Below are positions 51,201 to 58,077 of a stretch of DNA of 64,000 nucleotides, one piece after another. The notes beneath the pieces are model-generated. The model was not told the DNA's origin, ran no database searches, and worked only from the letters and a program-made list of their open reading frames with translations. This DNA is from SW4 sp042466115 (GTDB taxonomy: Bacteria; Pseudomonadota; Alphaproteobacteria; Rhodobacterales; Rhodobacteraceae). The position numbers were made by a program, and so were the translations under genes. Numbering within the stretch: the stretch's first letter is position 1; the number at the start of each line of letters is the position of its first letter. Where the stretch lies: positions 496,001 through 560,000 of the forward strand of contig NZ_JAXHBQ010000001.1 in the NCBI RefSeq assembly GCF_042466115.1, read 5' to 3'.

Positions 51201-51896
51201 CAGGGAGGAGAAGTTCGTGCCGGTGCCGGAGCCGTATTTGAACAGTCGCGCCTCGCGCACCCACAGGTCCATGATGCCGCCGTCGTTGACCAGATCGTCA
51301 GCGACCGACTGGATGAAACAGGCGTGTGGCTGGGGGTGTTCGTAAGACGAGGTGGATTTGGTCAGCTTGCCCGTCTGGTAATCAACATAGTGGTGGCCCT
51401 GCGCGGGGCCGTCGATGCCATAGGCCCAGTGCAGTCCGGTATTGAACCACTGCGGGCTGTTGGGCGCAGCGCGCTGCGTGGCCAGCATGAACCGCATTTC
51501 ATCATAATAGGCCTGTGCATCGGCTTCGGTGCTGAAATAGCCACCTTTCCACCCCCAATAGGCCCATGCACCGGCAAGGCGGTCAAATACCTGCTTGGCG
51601 GATGTTTCGCCGCCCATGGTTGCGCCATCGGCCGGAACCGAGCGCCACAGGAATTCCGGCACGCCCTTTTCCTTGACGCGCTTCATTTCTGACGGGACAC
51701 CCGCCTTGCGGAAATACTTCTGCGCGATGACATCGGAAGCCACCTGGCTCCAACCTTCGGGAATTTCGCAGTTTTCAAGCTTGAAGACGATGGTGCCGTC
51801 AGGATTTCGGATTTCGGACGTCGCTGATTTGAAATTCAGCTCTGCATAGGCGTCTTGTCCGGCTTTCGTGAAATTACGGTCAATCTTCATCGTCAT
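48219..51896 (-). CDS. nrdJ: adenosylcobalamin-dependent (class II) ribonucleoside-diphosphate reductase
   Basis: NrdJ makes deoxyribonucleotides using a radical generated from adenosylcobalamin, so it needs no oxygen-derived metal radical. The 1225-residue protein is of the long alphaproteobacterial type. Readable parts include RLFKYGSGTGTNFSSLRAAG, NWHTC-like VNDWHTCPEDGAIRGSNPCSEYMF with the barrel cysteine in NPCSEY, and APTGTIGLVMDCDTTGIEPDF. The C-terminus ends in a zinc-ribbon tail (CGECGNYTL...CMKCNTCGGTSGCS). I start at the ATG after GAGGCAA; the next ATG, six bases on, is possible. Candidate NrdR boxes lie about 180 bp upstream. No class I nrdAB genes are visible in the window. Confidence 0.96.
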   Translation of the reverse strand: MTMKIDRNFTKAGQDAYAELNFKSATSEIRNPDGTIVFKLENCEIPEGWSQVASDVIAQKYFRKAGVPSEMKRVKEKGVPEFLWRSVPADGATMGGETSAKQVFDRLAGAWAYWGWKGGYFSTEADAQAYYDEMRFMLATQRAAPNSPQWFNTGLHWAYGIDGPAQGHHYVDYQTGKLTKSTSSYEHPQPHACFIQSVADDLVNDGGIMDLWVREARLFKYGSGTGTNFSSLRAAGESLSGGGKSSGLMGFLKIGDRAAGAIKSGGTTRRAAKMVIVDADHPDIEEFINWKVLEEQKVASIVAGSKMHEQKLNGIFAAIRTWDGAEADAYDPSINEGLKSAIRDAKKSMIPETYIKRVLDYAKQGHTSIEFPTYDTDWDSEAYNSVSGQNSNNSIRVTDAFLKAVEQDGDWDLINRKNGEVDKTIKARDLWEQVGHAAWACADPGIQYHDTVNDWHTCPEDGAIRGSNPCSEYMFLDDTACNLASMNLLTFYKDGEFQVEDYMHATRLWTVTLEISVMMAQFPSKEIAQRSYDFRTLGLGYANIGGLLMNMGFGYDSAEGRAMCGALTAIMTGVSYATSAEMAGELGAFPGYAKNADHMLRVIRNHRNAAYGATDGYEKLATKPLALDHANCPDARLVDLAMGAWDEALKLGEVHGYRNAQVSVIAPTGTIGLVMDCDTTGIEPDFALVKFKKLAGGGYFKIINQSVPAALETLGYGSAQIEEIISYAVGHGTIGNAPGINHTSLIGHGFGPAEIDKIEAALPSAFDIRFVMNQWTLGEEFCTQTLGIPAEKLNDSTFDLLRHLGFTRADVEAANDHVCGTMTLEGAPHLKTEHYSVFDCANPCGKKGKRFLSVDSHIYMMAAAQSFISGAISKTINMANDATIEDCQKAYELSWSLGIKANALYRDGSKLSQPLAAALVEDDDEAAETLESGTNHEKAAVLAEKIVEKIIIKEIVRSNREKMPHRRKGYTQKANVGGHKVYLRTGEYEDGSLGEIFIDMHKEGAGFRAMMNNFAIAVSVGLQYGVPLEEFVDAFTFTKFEPAGMVQGNDSIKQATSILDYIFRELAVSYLDRTDLAHVKPEGHSFDDLGRGEEEGVSNIQEVSESAASRSLEVLKQISSTGYLRKRLPQDLMVLQGGAGGMSLGNGADPVAALNTLVPEVASGGVAVATSTTAMATGTVSLTARDKAKMQGYEGEACGECGNYTLVRNGTCMKCNTCGGTSGCS

Positions 51897-52076
51897 TTGC
51901 CTCACGTTGGCGCTGTCTTGTGCAGCGCTATCCCTTGTCCACGATGCTGTTGCATCGGCCGCTGATGGCGCAGGTTTGACAAATTTCACCCGTTCCCGTG
52001 CCTCGATTTGACGCACAAGCTCCAGCGGATCGTCTTGCGATCCGGATGTCTGTTGTTCTTTGTCCCGCGCCGGTTT

Positions 52077-52092
52077 GCACTATATGTTGTGT
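52077..52092 (-). promoter_or_regulatory. NrdR box upstream of nrdJ (first of a probable pair)
   Basis: GCACTATATGTTGTGT fits the NrdR consensus (ACACWATATATWGTGT-like) at most positions. It lies about 180 bases upstream of the nrdJ start. A weaker box starts exactly 31 bases away at 52108, the spacing of paired NrdR sites. Confidence 0.7.
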
Positions 52093-52107
52093 GCTGTCAG
52101 TCGGCTT

Positions 52108-52123
52108 GCACAAACTGGCGCAT
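52108..52123 (-). promoter_or_regulatory. degenerate second NrdR box
   Basis: GCACAAACTGGCGCAT keeps roughly half of the consensus bases. Its support is mainly the three-helix-turn spacing of 31 bp from the better box at 52077-52092. Confidence 0.45.
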
Positions 52124-52432
52124 CTACCCCTAGTGGGTCAACGGCAAATATTCACTAAATTTTGATTCTTTTGTGTTGACCAAAGCCGAAACGCCATGTC
52201 CCGCCACAGCGCGCGATTCCTCCACCGATTTCTCCACAGAAGCACCCACAAAGTGTTAACAAATACCCGATCACAAAAAAGCCCAAGCGACCCGCAGGGT
52301 TACACCATATAGCTGACCCATCGCATGAACTTGGCCCACAGCGATGTTGGCGCAAACGGGGAGCCGTGCGCCCAGTGCTTTCCCCCATGGCCCCCATGTG
52401 TCAGATGTTGAAAAATTGTCACGGAGTCCGTC
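52124..52432. other. nrdJ-lipoprotein divergent gap
   Basis: The remaining part of the 536-bp divergent region is AT-richer around 52140-52190 and 52240-52285, as expected for promoters. I find no B12-box-like riboswitch although nrdJ depends on cobalamin, and no convincing small gene. Confidence 0.4.
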
Positions 52433-52894
52433 ATGCGCTTTTTCCCCCTATTTGCCCTTCTGGCCCTGACCGCCTGCACGGACACCGCAACCGGAACGAC
52501 CGCGGCCGCCCTGCGGGGCGGCGCGCAACAGGCTTATTTTGCGGGTTATCCCGAACGCTTGTTCTTTGCTGCGGCCGCTACCTGCAACGAACCCGGACAA
52601 ACCGTCGTGCGCCCCAACCGCGACGAGGTCCGCTGCGAATCCCTGCCCACACCCCAGGCGGCGGCGGGGCTGATCCTTGAACACAACGGCACCGTCGAAG
52701 ACCTGCCACGCTATGTCTTTGCGTTTCGCGGGGCGCAATCGGGTGCGGGCTATGTCGTGACCGCCGACACGCATATCCGCGTGCCGCAGCGCGATGGCGG
52801 TGTGCGCCGCCTGCGGCTGCGTGATCCCCGCCTCGAGGCGGAACTGCGCGAGATCCTGATGATCGCCGGCGGACGACCCGTTCAAACGAAATAG
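52433..52894 (+). CDS. hypothetical lipoprotein
   Basis: A 153-residue protein with a lipoprotein signal peptide, MRFFPLFALLALTAC, where LTAC is the lipobox and C15 the lipidated cysteine. The mature part has two further cysteines (TCNEPGQTVVRPNRDEVRCES) that may form a disulphide, then VEDLPRYVFAFRGAQSGAGYVVTADTHIRVPQ. I recognise no family. GGAGTCC precedes the ATG. Confidence 0.72.
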   Translation: MRFFPLFALLALTACTDTATGTTAAALRGGAQQAYFAGYPERLFFAAAATCNEPGQTVVRPNRDEVRCESLPTPQAAAGLILEHNGTVEDLPRYVFAFRGAQSGAGYVVTADTHIRVPQRDGGVRRLRLRDPRLEAELREILMIAGGRPVQTK

Positions 52895-53017
52895 CCCGCA
52901 AGGGTGCTGCAGGCCTGAAAACCTGTCACGAGCCAGCGATAGAAGCAGGTTTCAGTATCGCTGAGCATTGCATCGCGTGATGGCGGGCCACCACGCGACA
53001 CAATATTGATCGCGCCC

Positions 53018-53347
53018 CTATTCGACGCTTTGAATGTTACCGTAAAAGCACTTGGCAGTTGCCTTCGTGGACTCGATGCCCAGGAACTTGATGTTGATGC
53101 AAGGCCGCGATCCGCGCGGCGTTGCGCGCCCCGGATCACAGGTCCAGTTGTTGGTATAAAGCGTTTCACCGTCGATGTCGGAAACCGCACGCGTCCATTC
53201 ATCGGGATCACAGCCATAGCGGTTTTCCAGAATGTCGGCGTTGTCAGGGCGCCATTCGCCCGGTTCCGTGCGGGTTTCGGCAAAGGCCGCAAAAGTTGTC
53301 GTAAGCGCAAGAGTTGCCGCGCAGGCGGCTGTTACAAAGGTCTTCAT
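53018..53347 (-). CDS. small secreted cysteine-containing protein, paralogue 1
   Basis: A 109-residue protein with a signal peptide (about 1-24, cleavage AFA-ET). The mature core starts ETRTEPGEWRPDNADILENR and contains YGCDPDEW, GETLYTNNWTCDPGRATPRG and two extra C-terminal cysteines in PCIN and AKCF. The core is repeated in the next gene (53513-53806), so this is a tandem family. I know no function. GGAG lies eight bases before the ATG; a TTG one codon earlier is less likely. Confidence 0.72.
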   Translation of the reverse strand: MKTFVTAACAATLALTTTFAAFAETRTEPGEWRPDNADILENRYGCDPDEWTRAVSDIDGETLYTNNWTCDPGRATPRGSRPCINIKFLGIESTKATAKCFYGNIQSVE

Positions 53348-53430
53348 CAATTTTCTCCAATATGGTTGGTCGCAAAAAATGTCGCGTAATAACGGAATGT
53401 TAAGAAATTGCCATCGGGTCTGTCAACTCT

Positions 53431-53479
53431 GTCCGATTCGGACCTGATGGAGGGGCGAACGGCCCCGCCGTGTGGCGGG
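53431..53479 (-). terminator. hairpins between the two secreted paralogues
   Basis: GTCCGA-T-TCGGAC (53431-53443) and CCCGCC-GTGT-GGCGGG (53464-53479) are two stems placed downstream of the gene at 53513-53806. No T-run follows on either strand, so termination is only possible. Confidence 0.4.
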
Positions 53480-53512
53480 ATCGTTCAGGTTTCTTCAGCG
53501 CAGGGCAAACAC

Positions 53513-53806
53513 CTAGCCTTCGCTTTCGATTGGTGGTTCGATCTCGGTCACCTCGCTAAAGGTGTTACCGCCGCGATCCGTTGAACGGCCCGGCTGGCAG
53601 GTCCAGTTGTTCAGGTAAAGCGTCTCGCCGCTTGCCTCCGATGTCACACGAACCCACTCGTTGGGATCGCAACCATAAAGCTTTTCAAGGACAGCCGCGT
53701 TTTCGGGCTGCCATTCGCCGGGCGCCGTGCGCGTTTCGGCAAGAACAGGCAGCGCTGTCGCAACGGCGAGGACGGATGCAAGGGCTGTAGTAACTTTGAT
53801 ATTCAT
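53513..53806 (-). CDS. small secreted cysteine-containing protein, paralogue 2
   Basis: A 97-residue paralogue of 53018-53347: signal peptide ending VLA-ET, then ETRTAPGEWQPENAAVLEKL, YGCDPNEW and GETLYLNNWTCQPGRSTDRGG. Two cysteines are shared with paralogue 1; the two extra C-terminal cysteines of that protein are missing, and the tail is acidic (EVTEIEPPIESEG). Start 53806 follows GGGGAGAAATGCC; an upstream in-frame ATG has no such support. Confidence 0.72.
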   Translation of the reverse strand: MNIKVTTALASVLAVATALPVLAETRTAPGEWQPENAAVLEKLYGCDPNEWVRVTSEASGETLYLNNWTCQPGRSTDRGGNTFSEVTEIEPPIESEG

Positions 53807-54030
53807 GGCATTTCTCCCCAAAAGAAATTTCAAAAATGCGCCCAAGGCGACAACGATGTTCACCCATCGTGGCCCTGCAACGCATTCAAATTATAAAATG
53901 TATTTCCAAATGGTTAAAGTCAGGCAAGCCAGACTTGCAAAGCTAACGGCATGAAAACGCCGCATTAATCCAAAGGAATGCGCTGGTTTTGGCCGATATT
54001 TGGGGGATGTGACGATCTTGGTCGTCAATT

Positions 54031-54107
54031 TGGTCGGGGCGGAGAGATTCGAACTCCCGACCCTCTGTTCCCAAAACAGATGCGCTACCAGGCTGCGCTA
54101 CGCCCCG
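54031..54107 (-). tRNA. tRNA-Pro (TGG anticodon)
   Basis: On the minus strand 77 bases fold into a complete cloverleaf: acceptor CGGGGCG with CGCCCCG, anticodon stem TCTGT/ACAGA with loop TTTGGGA giving TGG at 34-36, T arm with GTTCGAATC, discriminator A and an encoded CCA. TGG reads proline CCA and, by wobble, other CCN codons. Confidence 0.95.
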
Positions 54108-54159
54108 AACCAAGGGTGTCTCTAAGGTCTGTGAACCGATTTGAAAAGACCAAAAACGA

Positions 54160-54621
54160 CTATTCGCACGGCCAAACTGCATCAATGCCAAAAGACGGGT
54201 GCTGCATCTGGTCGCCAACGCTGATCCCAAGCCGTTCCGCCATGCCGCCATTCACTTCAAGCACCATTTGCACGCCCTCCCCGCCCGGAATCGGGGTTTC
54301 GTCCAGCGGAATCGCCTCGCGGTGAATGCGGGTAATCGTGCCGTCAGGTGCGGCAAACAGCATATCCAGCGGGATCAATGTGTTGCGCATCCAGAATTGC
54401 GGGCTTTGCGGGCGTTCGTAGATGAAAAACATGCCTTCCATCACGGGCATGGACTCGACGTTCATCAGGCCCTGGGCGCGTTCTGCCGGATCGTCGGCAA
54501 CAGCGACGCGAAACCGCGCCTGACCGAAATCACCACGAATCGACACGGCCTGATCCGAACAGGCTGCCGCAGCCATGTCCGCCCCCAAAAGGGCGCAGAC
54601 CAGGGCCGTGGCGCGGATCAC
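54160..54621 (-). CDS. DUF192 periplasmic protein
   Basis: A 153-residue protein with a signal peptide (IRATALVCALLGADMAAA) and a DUF192 domain: FRVAVADDPAERAQGLMNVE, GMFFIYERPQSPQFWMRNTLIPLDMLF and VLEVNGGMAERLGISVGDQM, the three family signatures. Function unknown. I choose the GTG at 54621, which overlaps the cold-shock stop codon (GTGA) and follows AAAGG, rather than an ATG 27 bases upstream inside that gene. Confidence 0.85.
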   Translation of the reverse strand: MIRATALVCALLGADMAAAACSDQAVSIRGDFGQARFRVAVADDPAERAQGLMNVESMPVMEGMFFIYERPQSPQFWMRNTLIPLDMLFAAPDGTITRIHREAIPLDETPIPGGEGVQMVLEVNGGMAERLGISVGDQMQHPSFGIDAVWPCE

Positions 54622-55151
54622 TTGGCAGCCTTTGAAGCTGCATCCCATGACAGGACTTCTGTCGCCATGCGCCCGCGTTTGCCTTCCATCACCCGCAGCG
54701 TCACCGCTTCACCGGGCAGCAGATCGGCAAGGCCGGACTGACGCAAAATCTCAACGTGCACAAACACATCCTCGGTTGACCCAAACACATTGGCAAAGCC
54801 GAAACCCTTGGCCTTGTCGAACCATTTTACCCGCGCCGGCTCCAAAGGGGAACGGGCCATTTCTTCGGGGTCCATATCGGCAAAATCGCTCAGGCCCGCG
54901 CCGATGGGCAGGTCGGCGGTATCAATCGAAAACACCGCGACGGCCTGCATCCCGCGGTCTGTTTCCAGCACGCTCAGTTCAATCGCCGCCCCATCGGCAA
55001 CCGAACTCTGGCCAAAATTGCGCAGCACATTCGCATGCAACAAGATGTCTGGCCCGCCGTCATCAGCGACCACGAATCCGAACCCCTTGCCGGGATCAAA
55101 CCACTTAACATGTCCCTTAAGGACATGTTCGTTCTCTTTTTTCTCAGTCAT
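54618..55151 (-). CDS. double cold-shock-domain protein
   Basis: A 177-residue protein with two CSD domains: GHVKWFDPGKGFGFVVADDGGPDILLHANVL (about 11-75) and ARVKWFDKAKGFGFANVFGSTEDVFVHVEIL (about 107-170), joined by an acidic linker. Both keep the RNP1-like KGFGF and the DI/VFVH RNP2-like motif, so each can bind single-stranded nucleic acid. The two-domain layout is common in alphaproteobacteria and is often linked to stationary phase rather than cold. It is translationally coupled to DUF192. The start ATG has AAGGA 12 bases upstream. Confidence 0.88.
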   Translation of the reverse strand: MTEKKENEHVLKGHVKWFDPGKGFGFVVADDGGPDILLHANVLRNFGQSSVADGAAIELSVLETDRGMQAVAVFSIDTADLPIGAGLSDFADMDPEEMARSPLEPARVKWFDKAKGFGFANVFGSTEDVFVHVEILRQSGLADLLPGEAVTLRVMEGKRGRMATEVLSWDAASKAAK

Positions 55152-55272
55152 AACAATTGATATTCCTTGCACATGGTCCCCATCGAACCCTGCGCGTCCC
55201 ACACCATGTCTGCACGACAAAAGCCCAGATATTCAAGGGCATTGTATTAACGAATTTTCACGAAGCGTGAAA

Positions 55273-55878
55273 TTAGGGGTTCAGGCGGCTGATTTCCCAA
55301 GGGTCATCTACACCTATGCGCGACCAGCGAAAGCGGTCGTGCAACCGAAACGGGCCATCCGCCCAAAACTCGATTTCCGAAGGAATGATTCTGAAACCAC
55401 CCCAAAACGGCGGGCGCGCCGGGTGCGTGCCATGTTGCGCCGTGACCTTGGCGACCTCGGCCACCAAAGCCGCGCGCGACGACAGGGGCTGTGACTGGTG
55501 CGAGGCCCAGGCCCCAAGCCGGCTTTTGAGCGAGCGCGAGTTGTAATAGGCGTCTGCCTGCGCGCCCTCCTCGCGGGTGACGGTCCCGCGCACGCGAATC
55601 TGGCGGCGCAGGGATTTCCAGTGCATCACAAAGGCAGCCTTGCCCGATGCGGCCAGTTCCTGCCCCTTGGCGCTGTCGTAATTTGTGTAAAACACAAACG
55701 CCGCCGTCTCGATGTCCTTGAGCAGGACCATCCGCGCGTTGGGCAGCCCATCCTGATCGACCGTGGACAGGGCAATCGCGTTCGGATCATTGGGTTCGCT
55801 GGCCTTGGCCTCGGCCAGCCAGTCACGCGCAATGGCAAACGGATCGTCGCCCGCAAAAATGCCTGTTCTGTCGCTCAT
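55273..55878 (-). CDS. pdxH: pyridoxamine 5'-phosphate oxidase
   Basis: PdxH oxidises pyridoxine or pyridoxamine 5'-phosphate to PLP with FMN and oxygen. The 201-residue product has NAIALSTVDQDGLPNARMVLLKDI, FYTNYDSAKGQELAASGKAAFVMHWKSLRRQIRVRG and the C-terminal PPFWGGFRIIPSEIEFW, FRWSRIG and the terminal DPWEISRLNP, all diagnostic. AGAGGTGA precedes the ATG; longer upstream frames are not conserved. Divergent from fabI. Confidence 0.95.
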   Translation of the reverse strand: MSDRTGIFAGDDPFAIARDWLAEAKASEPNDPNAIALSTVDQDGLPNARMVLLKDIETAAFVFYTNYDSAKGQELAASGKAAFVMHWKSLRRQIRVRGTVTREEGAQADAYYNSRSLKSRLGAWASHQSQPLSSRAALVAEVAKVTAQHGTHPARPPFWGGFRIIPSEIEFWADGPFRLHDRFRWSRIGVDDPWEISRLNP

Positions 55879-56016
55879 GAAGTCACCTCTTTTGTCGCAG
55901 GTAATATGACGCGGGGCATCCGACAAGTCTGACGCGGCGTGCGCATAGGCTTGATGCAACCCATTCAATCGCCTAAACCAATGCGAAACAACGCCCATTT
56001 CGGCGAGAGGGACATT

Positions 56017-56823
56017 ATGACTTCCAATTTGATGCAAGGTAAGCGCGGGCTGATCATGGGCCTTGCCAACGATAAATCCATCGCTTGGGGCATTGCCAAA
56101 GCCTGTGCCGATGCGGGCGCCGAACTGGCGTTTTCCTATCAGGGCGAGGCGCTCAAGAAACGCGTTGATCCCCTCGCGGCCTCGCTTGGCTCGGACATGG
56201 TGCTGCCCTGTGATGTAGGCGACATGGACAGTGTTGACGCGCTGTTTGCCGCGCTTGAGGCAAAATGGGGCAAGATGGACTTCATCGTCCATGCCATTGG
56301 TTTTTCAGACAAAAATGAATTGCGGGGCCGATATGTTGATACCTCGCGCGAGAATTTCCTGATGTCGATGGATATCTCGGTTTATTCGTTCACAGCCGTC
56401 GTGAAACGCGCCGCGGCGATGATGAACCCCGGCGGCTCATGCTTGACGCTCACCTATTACGGCGCCGAGAAAGTCATGCCACATTATAACGTGATGGGCG
56501 TGGCCAAGGCCGCACTCGAGGCCTCGGTGCGCTATCTGGCCGAAGATCTGGGCAAGGACGCGATCCGCGTCAATGCGATCAGCGCAGGCACAATCAAGAC
56601 GCTGGCGGCCAGCGGCATCGGCGATTTCCGGCTGATCATGAAATGGAACGAATATAACGCCCCCCTGCGCCGCACCGTGACACAGGACGAAGTTGGCAAA
56701 TCCGCGCTTTACCTGCTGTCGGATCTGGGCAGCGCTGTGACGGGCGAAGTGCATCACGTGGATGCCGGTTATCACGTGGTCGGCATGAAGGCCGTCGACG
56801 CACCGGATGTGACCAAGGAATAA
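56017..56823 (+). CDS. fabI: enoyl-ACP reductase (NADH)
   Basis: FabI reduces trans-2-enoyl-ACP in the last step of each fatty-acid elongation cycle. The 268-residue SDR-type enzyme has RGLIMGLANDKSIAWGIAKA for cofactor binding, the FabI catalytic Y157-x6-K164 (in HYNVMGVAKAALE) with the nearby Tyr in LTYYGAEK, and AGTIKTLAASGI over the active site. GAGAGGGAC precedes the ATG; the preceding in-frame codons are not conserved. The LysE gene follows after six bases. Confidence 0.95.
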   Translation: MTSNLMQGKRGLIMGLANDKSIAWGIAKACADAGAELAFSYQGEALKKRVDPLAASLGSDMVLPCDVGDMDSVDALFAALEAKWGKMDFIVHAIGFSDKNELRGRYVDTSRENFLMSMDISVYSFTAVVKRAAAMMNPGGSCLTLTYYGAEKVMPHYNVMGVAKAALEASVRYLAEDLGKDAIRVNAISAGTIKTLAASGIGDFRLIMKWNEYNAPLRRTVTQDEVGKSALYLLSDLGSAVTGEVHHVDAGYHVVGMKAVDAPDVTKE

Positions 56824-56829
56824 CCGCGC

Positions 56830-57447
56830 GTGACCGACATCACGACCGCCCAGTTTGTCGCTTTCAACCTGACGCTGCTGGCCGCCATGGCCAGCCCCGG
56901 ACCCGCTTTTCTGGTGGCGGTGCGCAATGCGATCGTGCTGGGGCGGCGTGGCGGTATCCTCACGGGGTTGGGGCTGGCCTGCATGGCTGCCCTTTGGACA
57001 ACGGCGGCCCTCGCGGGCCTGTCGGCGCTGTTTGTGATCGTTCCGTGGCTGTTTGGTGCGCTGAAACTGGGTGGCGCGCTTTATCTGATCTATCTGGCGG
57101 TGATGCTGTGGCACCACGCGCCCGATGATCTGACTACACCCCGCAAAAGGCGCGGCAATCCGTTTCTTGCGGGGTTCCTTGTGAACCTTGCAAACCCGAA
57201 ATCGGTGCTGTTTGCCGCGGCCGTGATCGTGGTGATCTTTCCGGCCGGCCTTGCACCAAATGACGCGGCACTGATCGTAGCCAACCACCTGATCGTTGAA
57301 ATCGTCCTTTATGCGCTGATTGCGCTGGTGTTTTCCACGCCGACCGCGCGCACCACCTATCTGCGCGCCAAACGGGTGCTGGACCGCGCCGCGGCCTGTG
57401 TCATGGGCGCCCTGGGGATGCGGTTGCTGCTGTCGCGCGCCACATGA
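56830..57447 (+). CDS. LysE-family exporter
   Basis: A 205-residue inner-membrane protein with about six hydrophobic segments and the LysE/RhtB pattern: AMASPGPAFLVAVRNAIVLGRRGGILTGLGLA near the N-terminus, LGGALYLIYLAVMLW, and GFLVNLANPKSVLFAAAV in the middle. Family members export amino acids or similar small compounds; the substrate here is unknown. It starts at GTG, six bases after fabI. Confidence 0.88.
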   Translation: MTDITTAQFVAFNLTLLAAMASPGPAFLVAVRNAIVLGRRGGILTGLGLACMAALWTTAALAGLSALFVIVPWLFGALKLGGALYLIYLAVMLWHHAPDDLTTPRKRRGNPFLAGFLVNLANPKSVLFAAAVIVVIFPAGLAPNDAALIVANHLIVEIVLYALIALVFSTPTARTTYLRAKRVLDRAAACVMGALGMRLLLSRAT

Positions 57448-57521
57448 CGCGTTTTCACCATACTCCCCACCACGCGCCCGTGCTAAAGGACCCGTCAAAG
57501 CGCTGAACGAAGGATACTGCC

Positions 57522-58043
57522 ATGACCGACAACCGCCTGCCCCACGAAAAAGGCTTTCACATCTCGTGGGATCAAATCCACCGCGACAGCCGTGCGCTGG
57601 CATGGCGGCTTGATGGAAACGGCCCTGACAACGGCGCATGGAAAGCGGTTGTGGCAATCACCCGTGGCGGGATGGCGCCGGCGATGATCGTGGCGCGCGA
57701 GTTGGACATCCGCACGGTCGATACGATCTCGGTGATGTCCTATCATTCCGGCGGCGGCGCGGCCGATCAGCGCCGCGACGCCAAGGTCCTGAAATCGCCG
57801 GATGCAGACATGATGGGTGATGGCACCGGCATCCTGATCGTCGATGATCTGGTGGACAGCGGCAAGACACTGGAGCTGGTCCGCGATCTTTACCCAAAGG
57901 CGCATTTCGCCACCGTTTACGCGAAACCCGCAGGCGAGCCGATGGTGGATACCTTCATCACCGGCGTGTCCCAAGACACATGGATTTTCTTCCCGTGGGA
58001 CATGGCGCTGCAATATGTTGAACCCTATCGCGGGAAAGACTGA
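57522..58043 (+). CDS. gpt: xanthine-guanine phosphoribosyltransferase
   Basis: Gpt salvages xanthine and guanine (and poorly hypoxanthine) by transfer of phosphoribose from PRPP. The 173-residue product has the PRPP motif ILIVDDLVDSGKTLELV, the AVVAITRGGMAPAMIVAREL loop and the closing WIFFPWDMALQYVEPYRGKD, the family-specific base-binding WxxFPW-like end. It complements guaB in guanine nucleotide supply. Confidence 0.92.
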   Translation: MTDNRLPHEKGFHISWDQIHRDSRALAWRLDGNGPDNGAWKAVVAITRGGMAPAMIVARELDIRTVDTISVMSYHSGGGAADQRRDAKVLKSPDADMMGDGTGILIVDDLVDSGKTLELVRDLYPKAHFATVYAKPAGEPMVDTFITGVSQDTWIFFPWDMALQYVEPYRGKD

Positions 58044-58077
58044 AAACGGCCCTCCGGGGGGATTTGTATTGACCAAG

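Noticed and set aside
51897..52432. Cobalamin riboswitch before nrdJ
   Set aside because: No B12-box-like sequence or matching stems; the NrdR-type boxes explain the conserved-looking part better. B12 riboswitches would be expected before a B12-independent reductase instead.
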